Assembly: GCA_947629945.1 (NCBI GenBank)
Contig: CANRFR010000012.1
Location: forward strand, 1-42,263
Source of the DNA: an uncultured Clostridia bacterium
GTDB lineage: Bacteria > Bacillota > Clostridia > Oscillospirales > Ruminococcaceae
Reading direction: 5' to 3'
Length of the DNA stretch: 42,263 nucleotides
The notes under the pieces were generated by a model. It searched no databases. It was not told where the DNA came from and saw only the letters and a program-made list of their open reading frames with translations. Each line of letters opens with the position of its first letter. Positions within the stretch are counted from its first letter, which is position 1. Below are positions 15,208 through 23,589 of the stretch, piece after piece. The position numbers and the translations under genes were made by a program.

Positions 15208-16788
15208 TTATGCTCCGACGCTTATCTCTGTGCCGTTATAGAACACAAAGGTGATTTCGCCGTTCCTGTGGACGATTGCCTTCTCAACCATAACCGTCCA
15301 GATTGTATCGTTCCATTCCTGCAGCACCCCCGGCTGCTTTTTAAGAGTGCGTATGTAAAGAGCCATCGACTTGTCCTTTTGGCTACGGAGGGTTCGTAGG
15401 TTCTGCAACTGCTCCAGTTCCGCAGCCGCCGCTTCATAACGTTTAGTTAAGGCTTCATACTTTTTATAATAGGATTCCTGTGACTGCGCTGTGGTCGCGT
15501 TCTCTTTAACTGCCGCCTTGACCAGCTCGGCAACGACCTGCGTTTCTTCAAACTGACGTTCAATATCGGCGTCCAGTGACTTGAAGTCCGTCAGTTCTTT
15601 ACGCATTGCTTCACAGTCCTCGATGATTTGCGCTCTTTTCCCCATCATCTGATTATAGGCTTTTATGAAAAGCCGCTGTACGGTTTCGGTATCCACAGTG
15701 GGCGTGTGGCAGCGCTCCTCGCCTTTAAATTTGCTGTTGCACTGCCAGACAGTACGGCGGTAGCAGTCAGTGGAATGCCAGACTTTTGAGCCGAAAAATG
15801 TACCGCAGTCCTCGCAGACCAGCTTTGCCGAGAAAATGCTCTTTCCGCTATATGCTTTACCCAGTGCTTTCCGTCTGGCAAACTCCGCTTGCACATGATC
15901 CCATTCATCGGGGGCAATAATGGCGGGGTGACTGCCCTCAACATAATATTGTGGAACTTCGCCCTCATTGAGTTTTGTCTTCTTTTCCAGGAAATCTACC
16001 GTGAATGACTTCTGAAGCAGAGCGTCACCTTTGTATTTTTCATTTGTCAGAATACTGGTAATTGTGGTTTTGCTCCACTTTTCCTTACCGCTAGGTGATG
16101 GAATTCCCAAATTCTCAAGGTGTCTGCAAATACCTGCTTGGGTTTTACCGTCAAGAAAAAGGCGGTAAATAAGTCGGACAACGGCGGCCTCTTCCTCCAC
16201 CACCGCCGGACGCCCATCTTCACCCTTTTCATAACCGAGGAAATGTTTGTAGGCTAAATGCACCTTACCATCAGCGAAGCTCTTGCGCTGACCCCAGGTG
16301 ATGTTTTCGGAAATACTCCGGCTTTCCTCCTGAGCAAGCGAGGACATGATGGTGATAAGCAGTTCGCCCTTGCCATCAAAGGTGTAAATGCCTTCCTTTT
16401 CAAAATAGCACTCCACGCCGTTCTCTTTCAGCTTTCGGATGGTCACAAGGCTGTCCACGGTGTTTCTTGCGAAACGACTGACCGACTTGGTGACTATAAG
16501 GTCGATTTTCCCATTCAGTGCGTCTGCTATCATTTCTTTAAATCCCTCACGGTGCTTTGTGTTTGTGCCGGAAATGCCTTCATCGGTATAAACCTTTACG
16601 AAATCCCATTCCGGATTTGACCGTATATATTTTGTATAATAGTCCACTTGAGCTTCGTAGCTAGTGAACTGCTCGTCACTGTCTGTGGAAACACGGGCAT
16701 ATCCTGCAACGCGCCTTTTCTGTGTCGCCGCCTTGGGTAGGTGCGTCAGTGGATTTATAGGCGCAGGAATAACGGTAACTTTAGGCAT
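15208..16788 (-). CDS. Large serine recombinase B of the prophage
   Basis: A 526-aa protein with nucleophile Ser34 (AGYARVSTDSDEQ), KSVSRFARN, a recombinase domain, a zinc-ribbon (CEDC...WQCNSKFKGEERC) and a C-terminal coiled-coil. It overlaps recombinase A by 8 nt (ATGCCTAA), which implies translational coupling and a two-subunit or paired recombinase system, as common in clostridial prophages and ICEs. Likely integration/excision function. Confidence 0.92.
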   Translation of the reverse strand: MPKVTVIPAPINPLTHLPKAATQKRRVAGYARVSTDSDEQFTSYEAQVDYYTKYIRSNPEWDFVKVYTDEGISGTNTKHREGFKEMIADALNGKIDLIVTKSVSRFARNTVDSLVTIRKLKENGVECYFEKEGIYTFDGKGELLITIMSSLAQEESRSISENITWGQRKSFADGKVHLAYKHFLGYEKGEDGRPAVVEEEAAVVRLIYRLFLDGKTQAGICRHLENLGIPSPSGKEKWSKTTITSILTNEKYKGDALLQKSFTVDFLEKKTKLNEGEVPQYYVEGSHPAIIAPDEWDHVQAEFARRKALGKAYSGKSIFSAKLVCEDCGTFFGSKVWHSTDCYRRTVWQCNSKFKGEERCHTPTVDTETVQRLFIKAYNQMMGKRAQIIEDCEAMRKELTDFKSLDADIERQFEETQVVAELVKAAVKENATTAQSQESYYKKYEALTKRYEAAAAELEQLQNLRTLRSQKDKSMALYIRTLKKQPGVLQEWNDTIWTVMVEKAIVHRNGEITFVFYNGTEISVGA

Positions 16789-18082
16789 TTTGTTTACTCC
16801 TCTCTAAGGTTTTCCGGCGCGCGGTCTCCTTCATCTCATCAGTCCAACTTTCGCTGCGTGAGCGGTCTTTCCATTTCCGTGTGACTTCCGAACCGTCTTT
16901 GAAGCAGAAAATCAGAGTATTTTCATTGCAGACCCGAATGTGCTGTATTTGACTGCAAAGCAACTCATGAGTGAAATCTTTCTGACCCAGAACATCGGCT
17001 GTAACTTGCTGAAGAGTCGGCTCCGGTATCTGCTTGGACGCACAGGCTGCTTTACCGAGTGAATTGAATGTGTCGCAGATCCATACGGGTCCGGTTTTTG
17101 TAACCTTGCGGCGGTAGTTCTTTCCGCAGGTGTCGCACACAAGAAGACTTGTGAACGGGTATGTTTTCTTTGGAGCAGGCTTTTTGATGAACCGAGCGGC
17201 ACGACGTGCTTTTTCTGCCTGAACTGCTTGGAAGGTCTCCATATCAATGATGGCTTCGTGGGAATCCCCAACATGATACTTTGGCAGCTCACCCATATTG
17301 GTTATTCTTTTCTTGGTGATATGATTTTCACGAAAAGTTTTCTGCAGGAGCAGATTGCCTGTATAGGTGTAATTGCTGAGTATTCTTGAAATTGATGACT
17401 GGTTCCATTTCCCGCCGAACCGCGAAGGAATGCCTTCATCATTCAGCATTTTGGCGATTGATGGATAGCCCCTACCGGAAAGGTACTCATTATAAATACG
17501 GCGGACAAGTTCGGCTTCTTTTGTTACAACAATATAATGTCCGTTTTCAAGCCGATATCCCAGCAAAGTTCCGTCCCATGGAATTCCGGCTTCAAAGTTT
17601 CGTTTGATGCGCCATTTCTGGTTTTCGCTTGCTGAACGGCTCTCTTCTTGAGCGTAGGACGCAAGAATTGTCATCATCAGTTCTCCGTCACCGCTCATGG
17701 TGTGAATGTTCTGTTCCTCAAAATAAATATCCACCCCCAGGGCTTTGAATTCACGGACAGTCTTTAACAACGTGACCGTGTTTCGTGCAAAGCGGGAGAT
17801 GGATTTTGTAATCACCATATCGATTTTTCCGGCACGGCAGTCGGCAATTAAGCTCTGAAAACCTGCCCTTGAATCCCTTGTGCCTGTCTTGGCTTCATCG
17901 GTATATACGCCCGCATATAGCCAGTCACCGTGGTTTTGAATTAAATTGCTGTAATAACTGACCTGTGCAGAGAGTGAGTGGAGCATAGCGTCCTTGCCAT
18001 TGGAAACACGGGCATAAGCAGCAACTCTCTTTTTTCTCTCCAGTTTCGGCGGTTTTGATACGATGGTTATTCTTCTTGACAT
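16781..18082 (-). CDS. Large serine recombinase A of the prophage
   Basis: A 433-aa protein with Ser27 nucleophile (AAYARVSNGKD), KSISRFARN, the E-helix (AQEESRSASENQKWRIKRNFEAG), a recombinase domain and a zinc-ribbon (CDTCGKNYRR...WICDTFNSLGKAAC). The C-terminal coiled-coil is shorter than in B. AAGGAGGTG precedes the ATG. It is the first of two coupled recombinases. Confidence 0.92.
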   Translation of the reverse strand: MSRRITIVSKPPKLERKKRVAAYARVSNGKDAMLHSLSAQVSYYSNLIQNHGDWLYAGVYTDEAKTGTRDSRAGFQSLIADCRAGKIDMVITKSISRFARNTVTLLKTVREFKALGVDIYFEEQNIHTMSGDGELMMTILASYAQEESRSASENQKWRIKRNFEAGIPWDGTLLGYRLENGHYIVVTKEAELVRRIYNEYLSGRGYPSIAKMLNDEGIPSRFGGKWNQSSISRILSNYTYTGNLLLQKTFRENHITKKRITNMGELPKYHVGDSHEAIIDMETFQAVQAEKARRAARFIKKPAPKKTYPFTSLLVCDTCGKNYRRKVTKTGPVWICDTFNSLGKAACASKQIPEPTLQQVTADVLGQKDFTHELLCSQIQHIRVCNENTLIFCFKDGSEVTRKWKDRSRSESWTDEMKETARRKTLERSKQNA

Positions 18083-18303
18083 TGCGTCACCTCCTTACAT
18101 TGTGATATATTACCTCTAAAACCATCGTATATCAAGTCAATCCCGCGATATAAACTACACGAAGATATCCCATATTTTTCGTTCATTATTGTATCAATAG
18201 CGGCGTAATCCTCCGGGGTTAAAATCCCCATCAACACCATCTGTTTAGCCTGGAGCATGGAGGCCAGATAGCTTTCTAACCGCTCTCTGTAAGCGTTATT
18301 CAT
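18067..18303 (-). CDS. Small SHOCT-like recombinase-operon protein (78 aa)
   Basis: A 78-aa protein whose middle (MVLMGILTPEDYAAIDTIMNEKYG) resembles the SHOCT motif of short proteins that often accompany clostridial serine recombinases. The ATG at 18303 (or a GTG just before) follows AAAGGAG, and a long in-frame upstream extension overlaps the preceding gene and is rejected. It overlaps the upstream stop by 8 nt and the downstream start by 16 nt. It may modulate recombination direction (inference). Confidence 0.6.
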   Translation of the reverse strand: MNNAYRERLESYLASMLQAKQMVLMGILTPEDYAAIDTIMNEKYGISSCSLYRGIDLIYDGFRGNISQCKEVTQCQEE

Positions 18304-18697
18304 CACATCCACACTCCTTTCCGAAGCGGTCTGCGATGTAGCAAGCGTGAGAGCAATATTTTCTATGATCGTTTCCATAAGCGGTGAAATATTTCCCACA
18401 GCAAGCACAGGTATATTCGTACACGGCTTTCCGTGTAACGCACTCTTGATGGCCAGTCCACCATGCGTTACGGCAGGCGTCCGAGCAGAACTTTTTCGGC
18501 TTCTGTTTCGGAACGACTTTTATCAATTTTCCGCACTGTTTGCAATACACGGCATTCTTTGCATTTTCGCCCAAACCGTTGCGGCGACAGAATGAGCGCA
18601 CCGTATTATCCGAAATGCCGAGGGATTTACTAATTTTTACATAGCTGACGCCTTGCAGGCGCAATGTTCGTATTTGCTCTTTTTGCTGACCTGTCAT
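18296..18697 (-). CDS. HTH plus zinc-ribbon protein of the recombinase operon
   Basis: A 133-aa protein. Residues ~1-42 form a resolvase-type HTH (IRTLRLQGVSYVKISKSLGISDNTVRSF is one continuous predicted helix-turn-helix region). Then two zinc-binding segments: CKQC...FCSDACRNAWW and CACCGKYF...YCSHACY. It is predicted to bind DNA and commonly sits upstream of recombinase pairs in Firmicute elements, where it may act as a regulator or recombination-directionality factor. The start at 18697 follows GGAGG, whose complement lies 29 nt upstream in a hairpin. Confidence 0.75.
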   Translation of the reverse strand: MTGQQKEQIRTLRLQGVSYVKISKSLGISDNTVRSFCRRNGLGENAKNAVYCKQCGKLIKVVPKQKPKKFCSDACRNAWWTGHQECVTRKAVYEYTCACCGKYFTAYGNDHRKYCSHACYIADRFGKECGCDE

Positions 18698-18706
18698 AAA
18701 GTTTTC

Positions 18707-18743
18707 CTCCAGTCCGAGGGATTGCCTCAATACCAACTGGAGG
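18707..18743 (-). promoter_or_regulatory. Nested hairpin covering the ribosome site of the recombinase operon
   Basis: On the minus strand CCTCCAGT (18736-18743) pairs with ACTGGAGG (18707-18714), with an inner GAGG/CCTC stem. The right arm contains the GGAGG ribosome site used at 18697, so the folded RNA would hide it. Confidence 0.5.
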
Positions 18744-18765
18744 AAAATCACATATCCGGTCCGCA

Positions 18766-18801
18766 CAAAAAAATACCCTCTGCGGGAAAATCTCCGCAGA
18801 G
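18766..18801 (-). terminator. Terminator of the late/lysis operon
   Basis: On the minus strand CTCTGCGG-AGATTTTC-CCGCAGAG then GGTATTTTTTTG. It sits 22 nt after the lysin stop and separates the structural/lysis transcript from the recombinase genes. Confidence 0.85.
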
Positions 18802-18822
18802 AGTGTGATCAGTACAAATTAT

Positions 18823-19695
18823 TCATTCAAGTTTTTCATTTACTCTTTTCTGCACCTCCGAGTAATCATACCCGGCTTTAATCAGCCTTTCCTTGCGTTC
18901 ATCGCCGTTGCCCCATTCGCCACGAATAACCTCGTTTGCAATCTCATCAACGGTTTTCTTGTGAAGCCTTTCGTTGACCAGTTTCTGAACCGCATTGTAG
19001 TCATATCCGGCGGCAGTCAGGAGATTTTTCCTCTTGATTCCGTTGCCCCACTTGCCGGCGATAACCTCATCAGCGAGCTGTTCAACTGTTTTCTTGTCGG
19101 GAGCGGGTTTCGCATATTCGCAAAAGCATATATCCCCATCAATATCATACCCACCAATCTTATCCACACCCCACTGCCACATCGTCTGACCGTAGTTGTA
19201 TCTTGACACACGGTCGGGACTGTTCGTCCAGTGGGCAAGCCAGATGTCGTACTTTCCGATAATCTGCTGTTTATCGTAGTAGTTCTCCATAAAGGAAGGG
19301 TTCGCATAAATGCCTGCCTTGAACCCCGCTTTCTTTATCTTCTCACAGAACGCAATCGCCATTTTGGTGCGTGTATCCGTGTTCATCCCGCTTATCTGCT
19401 TTTTCTCCTCCATATCGAAGAACACAGGATATGTAGGGTACAGTCCTTTGAGAACAGCAATACATTTCTCGGCTTCCGCTTCAGCCTGTTTTACGCTCAT
19501 GGCATAGCTATACCAGTAGAAGCCATATTCTATTCCGTTTGCCTTGCAGTCCTCAACGAACTTATCCATTGTAACATCTTTCTTTGTGGAAAACCCAGCG
19601 CGGATAATAACAAACTTCACTCCTGCTTCCTTCAAAGCAGAAAAGCTGATGCCTTTCTGGTAAACGCTGATGTCAACACCTTTAATTCTTGTCAT
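18823..19695 (-). CDS. GH25 endolysin with two CW_7 cell-wall-binding repeats
   Basis: A 290-aa lysin. Residues 1-200 are a glycosyl hydrolase 25 muramidase (GVDISVYQ at the start, FFDMEE near the middle, WQWGVDKIGGYDIDGD at the end). The two C-terminal ~42-aa repeats (ADEVIAGKWGNGIKRKNLL... and ANEVIRGEWGNGDERKERL...) are Cpl-7/CW_7 binding modules. It cleaves peptidoglycan at the end of the lytic cycle. The start at 19695 follows AAGGAGG and overlaps the holin end by 14 nt. A longer frame inside the holin gene is rejected. Confidence 0.93.
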   Translation of the reverse strand: MTRIKGVDISVYQKGISFSALKEAGVKFVIIRAGFSTKKDVTMDKFVEDCKANGIEYGFYWYSYAMSVKQAEAEAEKCIAVLKGLYPTYPVFFDMEEKKQISGMNTDTRTKMAIAFCEKIKKAGFKAGIYANPSFMENYYDKQQIIGKYDIWLAHWTNSPDRVSRYNYGQTMWQWGVDKIGGYDIDGDICFCEYAKPAPDKKTVEQLADEVIAGKWGNGIKRKNLLTAAGYDYNAVQKLVNERLHKKTVDEIANEVIRGEWGNGDERKERLIKAGYDYSEVQKRVNEKLE

Positions 19696-20107
19696 CGTTA
19701 TCCTCCTTTTCGGCTCTGTCGTGAAGTTGTTCAAGCACGTCTTTTAGTTTCTTCGGCACAGGCAGTCCAAGGTGCGCGGCATTCTCGACAAGAGATACAC
19801 CCTCATTCGAGAGATAAAAGAAAATAACCGCAGTACGCAAGATTGAACCCGCGCCTATCACTCTTGTATCAAGGATATGTCCCAAGCCCACCAGTGCGAA
19901 AATCAGAACCTTTTTGCAGATACCCTTGAACCCGACCGCACTGGACAACTTCTTGTCGGCAACGGCGCACATAATACCCGTGATGTAATCAATCACCACA
20001 AAAGCAATAAGCGCATACAACAGCCCATCACAGCCGCCGAGAAACCACCCGAGCCAGCCGCCGATTGCAGTAAATACTACCTGAACTCCATTCCAGAATT
20101 CTCTCAT
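19682..20107 (-). CDS. Phage holin (holin_4/TcdE-like family)
   Basis: A 141-aa membrane protein with about three hydrophobic helices (ALIAFVVIDYITGIMCAV, a second after ICKKVLIFALVGLG, a third near LRTAVIFFYLSNEG) and a charged, acidic C-terminus. Members of this family form the lesion that releases the lysin. Position directly before the lysin gene with overlapping ends supports the call. Confidence 0.88.
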   Translation of the reverse strand: MREFWNGVQVVFTAIGGWLGWFLGGCDGLLYALIAFVVIDYITGIMCAVADKKLSSAVGFKGICKKVLIFALVGLGHILDTRVIGAGSILRTAVIFFYLSNEGVSLVENAAHLGLPVPKKLKDVLEQLHDRAEKEDNDDKN

Positions 20108-20121
20108 AGAAATCCCTCCAT

Positions 20122-20868
20122 TTATAAATACTTCTGCTGCAGAAAAGCAGAGTTTTCAGCAACAATATTTTCTCCGTGCGCTACATCGGGACAAATAGCT
20201 ATTGCTTTGCATTGTCCGGCAAAATAAAATGCACCCTCCGTTGGTGACGGATACGGCGCATAGTAGTTATAAGATTGGTTTCGTACAGTTCCATCAAGGA
20301 ACAAGCTGCCTTTGCCATAATTACAAGTGCCTTCAAAGGTCATAGCAACAACGTGCCACTCGCCATAAGCGGGAACATTTGTGTACAACATCTGCTGGGA
20401 TTGCGAACTTGTAATAATATCAAATGTGCCATTGTACGAACCAATATTGAAGTACGGTGTGTTCTCGTATGATGTTGCGATTAAATCATAACTGCCGCTG
20501 ACATACTCGGGAGTGCGGATAATCGCATAAACGGTGAAAGCATACTGCGGATAATATTCGCAGAAAAACTGCTCTGAAAACCGAATGAAATCCGCCGAAT
20601 GTGTGAGAACCCCGCTGCCTGTGATAGCTTTTTCGCTCATCAGGCTTTTCCATGAATTCCTGTCAGTATCAACGTTTTGAGTAAAATCCCAGAAGTCCGT
20701 CAGCGCATAAGGCTTTGGGAGCAGACTATCACTGCCCATTGTACCGACTATCTGCTTCCCCGAAGAATCGTGCGCAGTTATACCTTTAAGCAGTTTTTCG
20801 GCAGATACCGTGTCATTGGTTAGGTCAATGGCAGTAACACCGTCAATTACAACTTTATTTACCGCCAT
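20122..20868 (-). CDS. Tail fibre/appendage protein with LamG-like domain
   Basis: A 248-aa protein. The N-terminal ~45 residues repeat the module of its neighbour (VIDGVTAIDLTNDTV...LKGITAHDSSGKQIVGTM), and the rest looks like a concanavalin/LamG beta-sandwich (DFWDFTQN, ending with EWHVVAMTFEGT, GSLFLDGTV and GAFYFAGQCKAIAICPD). LamG domains bind carbohydrates, so host-surface binding is plausible. The start at 20868 follows GGAG, just after the neighbour stop. Confidence 0.65.
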   Translation of the reverse strand: MAVNKVVIDGVTAIDLTNDTVSAEKLLKGITAHDSSGKQIVGTMGSDSLLPKPYALTDFWDFTQNVDTDRNSWKSLMSEKAITGSGVLTHSADFIRFSEQFFCEYYPQYAFTVYAIIRTPEYVSGSYDLIATSYENTPYFNIGSYNGTFDIITSSQSQQMLYTNVPAYGEWHVVAMTFEGTCNYGKGSLFLDGTVRNQSYNYYAPYPSPTEGAFYFAGQCKAIAICPDVAHGENIVAENSAFLQQKYL

Positions 20869-20872
20869 ATAA

Positions 20873-21451
20873 TCACACTCCGACAGTAACTGTAATCCCG
20901 CCTGCGCTGTTCTCGGTTTCAGTAACGGGAATAGCTGCAACCGTAACCTGCGAAAGGTAATCGTCCCCCTCATCGGGAAGAACAGTCTGCTCATCAAAAG
21001 TTGGCTTGATGGTCTTGGTCTGTGCATTTACTTCCTCGCTGCCTTCGTGTGTTCCGACAACACCGAGGATTGTAACATCTTTCTTTATATTCGAGGGTAT
21101 GATTTTTGCCTGTTCGGTTGCGCTGATGGACACCTTTCCCGAGCCATCGTGAAAGCCCATCGGAATAGCAAATTCCCCGTCAACCTCGGAAATCGAGCCG
21201 TTGACAGAGCCTTTGTTTGGCATTGTTCCTGTAAAGGTTTTACCCCGAGCAGCGTATGTCTTACCTTCAAGTACCTCTGCTGCGGCGGCTGTTGCGTCAG
21301 ACGAGTCCACATCATAGCTGCATGAGCCTTCAATGATTTCACCGGATTTGTCATGGGCGGTAAAACCCTTGAGCATACTTGCTGAAGTTACAGTATCGGC
21401 GGTAAGGTCGATTTTCACCTCGTTGCCGATTACGATTTTGTTGATTGCCAT
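20873..21451 (-). CDS. Phage tail fibre-like repeat protein
   Basis: A 192-aa protein with short modules typical of tail appendages: NEVKIDLTADTV...KGFTAHDKSGEIIEG, AAEVLEGKTYAARGKTFTGTMPNKG, and a glycine/threonine-rich C-terminus. The first module is shared with the next gene, suggesting a duplicated or modular fibre assembly. It has a good GGAGGAG ribosome site and sits in the tail-tip cluster. Confidence 0.6.
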   Translation of the reverse strand: MAINKIVIGNEVKIDLTADTVTSASMLKGFTAHDKSGEIIEGSCSYDVDSSDATAAAAEVLEGKTYAARGKTFTGTMPNKGSVNGSISEVDGEFAIPMGFHDGSGKVSISATEQAKIIPSNIKKDVTILGVVGTHEGSEEVNAQTKTIKPTFDEQTVLPDEGDDYLSQVTVAAIPVTETENSAGGITVTVGV

Positions 21452-21715
21452 TTAATCTCCTCCTATAATAAGCGTTTTTCCACCGCTGACGTTTGTAACC
21501 TCGTGCTGCGGTATTTTTCTTACAAGCACATTCTCCGTCATTAGCTTGTTTCGTGTGTATAGCACAATATCATTCCGAACATTGGGAGTAACATCGTATT
21601 CTCCCGTATAGGGAGGAGAACCCCCGCCGGACGAACCAGTAACAAACCCGCAGATTTTACCCTTGGAAGATACTGTACCGCTTATCTCAATCTCGCTCGT
21701 TATAATGCCGTCCAT
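21452..21715 (-). CDS. Small phage tail/baseplate-associated protein
   Basis: An 87-aa protein with the segment YTGEYDVTPNVRNDIVL...KLMTENVLVRKIPQHEVTNVSGGKT that recurs in small tail proteins of clostridial prophages. It probably forms part of the distal appendage. The stop directly abuts the next start region; AGGAGG precedes the ATG. Confidence 0.55.
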   Translation of the reverse strand: MDGIITSEIEISGTVSSKGKICGFVTGSSGGGSPPYTGEYDVTPNVRNDIVLYTRNKLMTENVLVRKIPQHEVTNVSGGKTLIIGGD

Positions 21716-21728
21716 AAAAATGCACCTC

Positions 21729-22073
21729 CTATGTCACAATGAAACGAGGTTTATATGTCCCTCCGCCTATAAAGGTGCATATCTCTGTGTTTTCGGCATT
21801 ATAGAGCTTTGCCTCATACATATAGGCGGCTCTTGGAATGTCTGTATCCGAAGCGGAAAAATGAATGCAGAACGACCCGTCATCGTTCTGCTCCTCTTTA
21901 TGAAGTTCCTTTTCTATAACAGGCGGTCTGTCCGGTATCAGCCGAATAAACAAACGAACCAGCTCTCCGTGGGAAAGATAATATGATGTGCCATCTTCGT
22001 TTTTCGGGGAAATGAATATCGTTCCTGTATCGCCCTTGGTAACAAAGATATCTTCCTTTACGACTTCCAGCAT
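21729..22073 (-). CDS. Phage structural protein of the tail-tip cluster (114 aa)
   Basis: The 114-aa form starting at 22073 (GGGAGGG ribosome site) is preferred over a longer frame running into the upstream gene. The sequence (VKEDIFVTKGDTGTI then RAAYMYEAKLYNAE) has the beta-rich look of small upper-baseplate proteins. No family assigned with confidence. Confidence 0.5.
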   Translation of the reverse strand: MLEVVKEDIFVTKGDTGTIFISPKNEDGTSYYLSHGELVRLFIRLIPDRPPVIEKELHKEEQNDDGSFCIHFSASDTDIPRAAYMYEAKLYNAENTEICTFIGGGTYKPRFIVT

Positions 22074-22087
22074 ATTATCCCTCCCGC

Positions 22088-23587
22088 TTATCCTTGCGTA
22101 ATTTCGTATGTAATCTTCATAGTCTGCGAACTCGTCTTTATCACTTCCTTTGACAGGTTGTTTACCGTACACAAAAGCGGCAAAGCCCTGTTCAAGGCTA
22201 TGTTAAGACTGTGTGCGTTGGTATTGGTATAGCTGTTGGAATAAGTCCAAGCCTGAAGAAAATACGGATATTGCTCGCCAAAGCCATGAATCTGCTTTAT
22301 GAATGTGCTGTCGGCTGTGGCATTTGAGCCGCGAACCACCGACAAGATAGTGCCGTCATCGTTAAGCATAGCACAATAGGTAGTTACAAGGCTGCTGTAA
22401 GAAATGGCTCTGTTTATGGGAATATACCTTCTACCGCCGGTTCTGTAAATAGAATTGCAATAGTAGTTCGTAACAGAATAATTCTGTATAGCATTCCCGC
22501 TGCTGTCAAACACACGAATTGAATTATTCGCAGCGCTATAAGGTTCGGCATACCACATTCCTGTTTCGGGGTCATACAGTCTGCAAGCGCCCTCTTGACG
22601 AAGTTCTGTATCAAAAGTAACCGTAGTAGTACTCTCAACAGTTCCGTCAAGTGCCAGCTTAATCAATGTGGATTCCGTTTTACTGCTTGCACTCCAAATA
22701 TAAATCGAACCATCATAGTATTCTGCATTACAAGTGGTGAACGGCTCGGGGTTAGTCCACACGACCGAGTATTTGTATCTCAAATCAAGCGCTCCGGTGA
22801 TGTCTGTTATCTGAATGGCATTGCTATTAACAATCGGGAACTTGTAAACATCACCCTGCTTTACGCTGACTGCATAAACATATATACATCTTTCACAGCG
22901 CTCGGCATACACGGGGAGCAGACCGCCTGTGGAAGAAGCGAGAATACCGTCACCGGCGCTGTAATGACCTATCTGATTGGAGATTTTGGCTATTCCGCTC
23001 TGGTAGTCCGATGTGGAGTAATTAAGGAAATCGCACATCGAAAAGGCTAAACCCGACATATTGTTTTCGCTTGAGTCACCAAGATTGCCTTGAACTCTCG
23101 GAACTAAAGAAACACAGCTTACTGTTCCATTTGCTTTATCCGTTGCAAAGTCCCAGACATATCTGTACCCCTTGTCAATAGCTCCGCTCTCATTAAGGTT
23201 GAGCGAACCGCGCTTTGAGTTAGAGCCGGAATACTCCCCGCCCGCATAACCCGTTAATGCCTTTACATCAGCTGTTGACGGAGAAATGTATTCTTCACTC
23301 TCTGTGAGTTGCTTTGAGAACACCCACAAACCCGACAGGGCTTTTGTCATAAACGGCATATAAAGAGCAGGCAGACAGTTTCGGTTTGAAACATTATCCA
23401 TCACCGTCAGTTCTGCCGGAAGATTCACCAAGTGCTGCAACGCATTAGTGACCATATTCTCATCAACCTGTTCATATACCTTTGCGCCGTTTGCTGCGTC
23501 AAACAGTTCAATTTTGGTTTTGCCGTGAAGCTGTGATGATAACGCAGTTTTAGCTTCAGCAGTCGCTGAACCTATTCTTGCTTTCAA
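22088..23587 (-). CDS. Phage tail minor structural protein (499 aa), TTG start
   Basis: A 499-aa protein beginning with a TTG codon behind AGGAGGG. The N-terminus resembles tail proteins (KTKIELFDAANGAKVYEQVDENMVTNAL), and a central stretch contains repeated beta-strand patterns that could form a propeller or sheet (NAEYYDGSIYIWSASSKTEST, MWYAEPYSAANNSIRVFDSSG). It probably forms a receptor-binding or appendage component. Gene order after the tail endopeptidase supports this. Confidence 0.6.
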   Translation of the reverse strand: MKARIGSATAEAKTALSSQLHGKTKIELFDAANGAKVYEQVDENMVTNALQHLVNLPAELTVMDNVSNRNCLPALYMPFMTKALSGLWVFSKQLTESEEYISPSTADVKALTGYAGGEYSGSNSKRGSLNLNESGAIDKGYRYVWDFATDKANGTVSCVSLVPRVQGNLGDSSENNMSGLAFSMCDFLNYSTSDYQSGIAKISNQIGHYSAGDGILASSTGGLLPVYAERCERCIYVYAVSVKQGDVYKFPIVNSNAIQITDITGALDLRYKYSVVWTNPEPFTTCNAEYYDGSIYIWSASSKTESTLIKLALDGTVESTTTVTFDTELRQEGACRLYDPETGMWYAEPYSAANNSIRVFDSSGNAIQNYSVTNYYCNSIYRTGGRRYIPINRAISYSSLVTTYCAMLNDDGTILSVVRGSNATADSTFIKQIHGFGEQYPYFLQAWTYSNSYTNTNAHSLNIALNRALPLLCTVNNLSKEVIKTSSQTMKITYEITQG

Positions 23588-23589
23588 AA

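Noticed and set aside
20122-23587. Variable region of a DGR in the fibre genes
   Set aside because: The shared module between 20868 and 21451 is an ordinary protein repeat with no adenine-biased copy near the RT.
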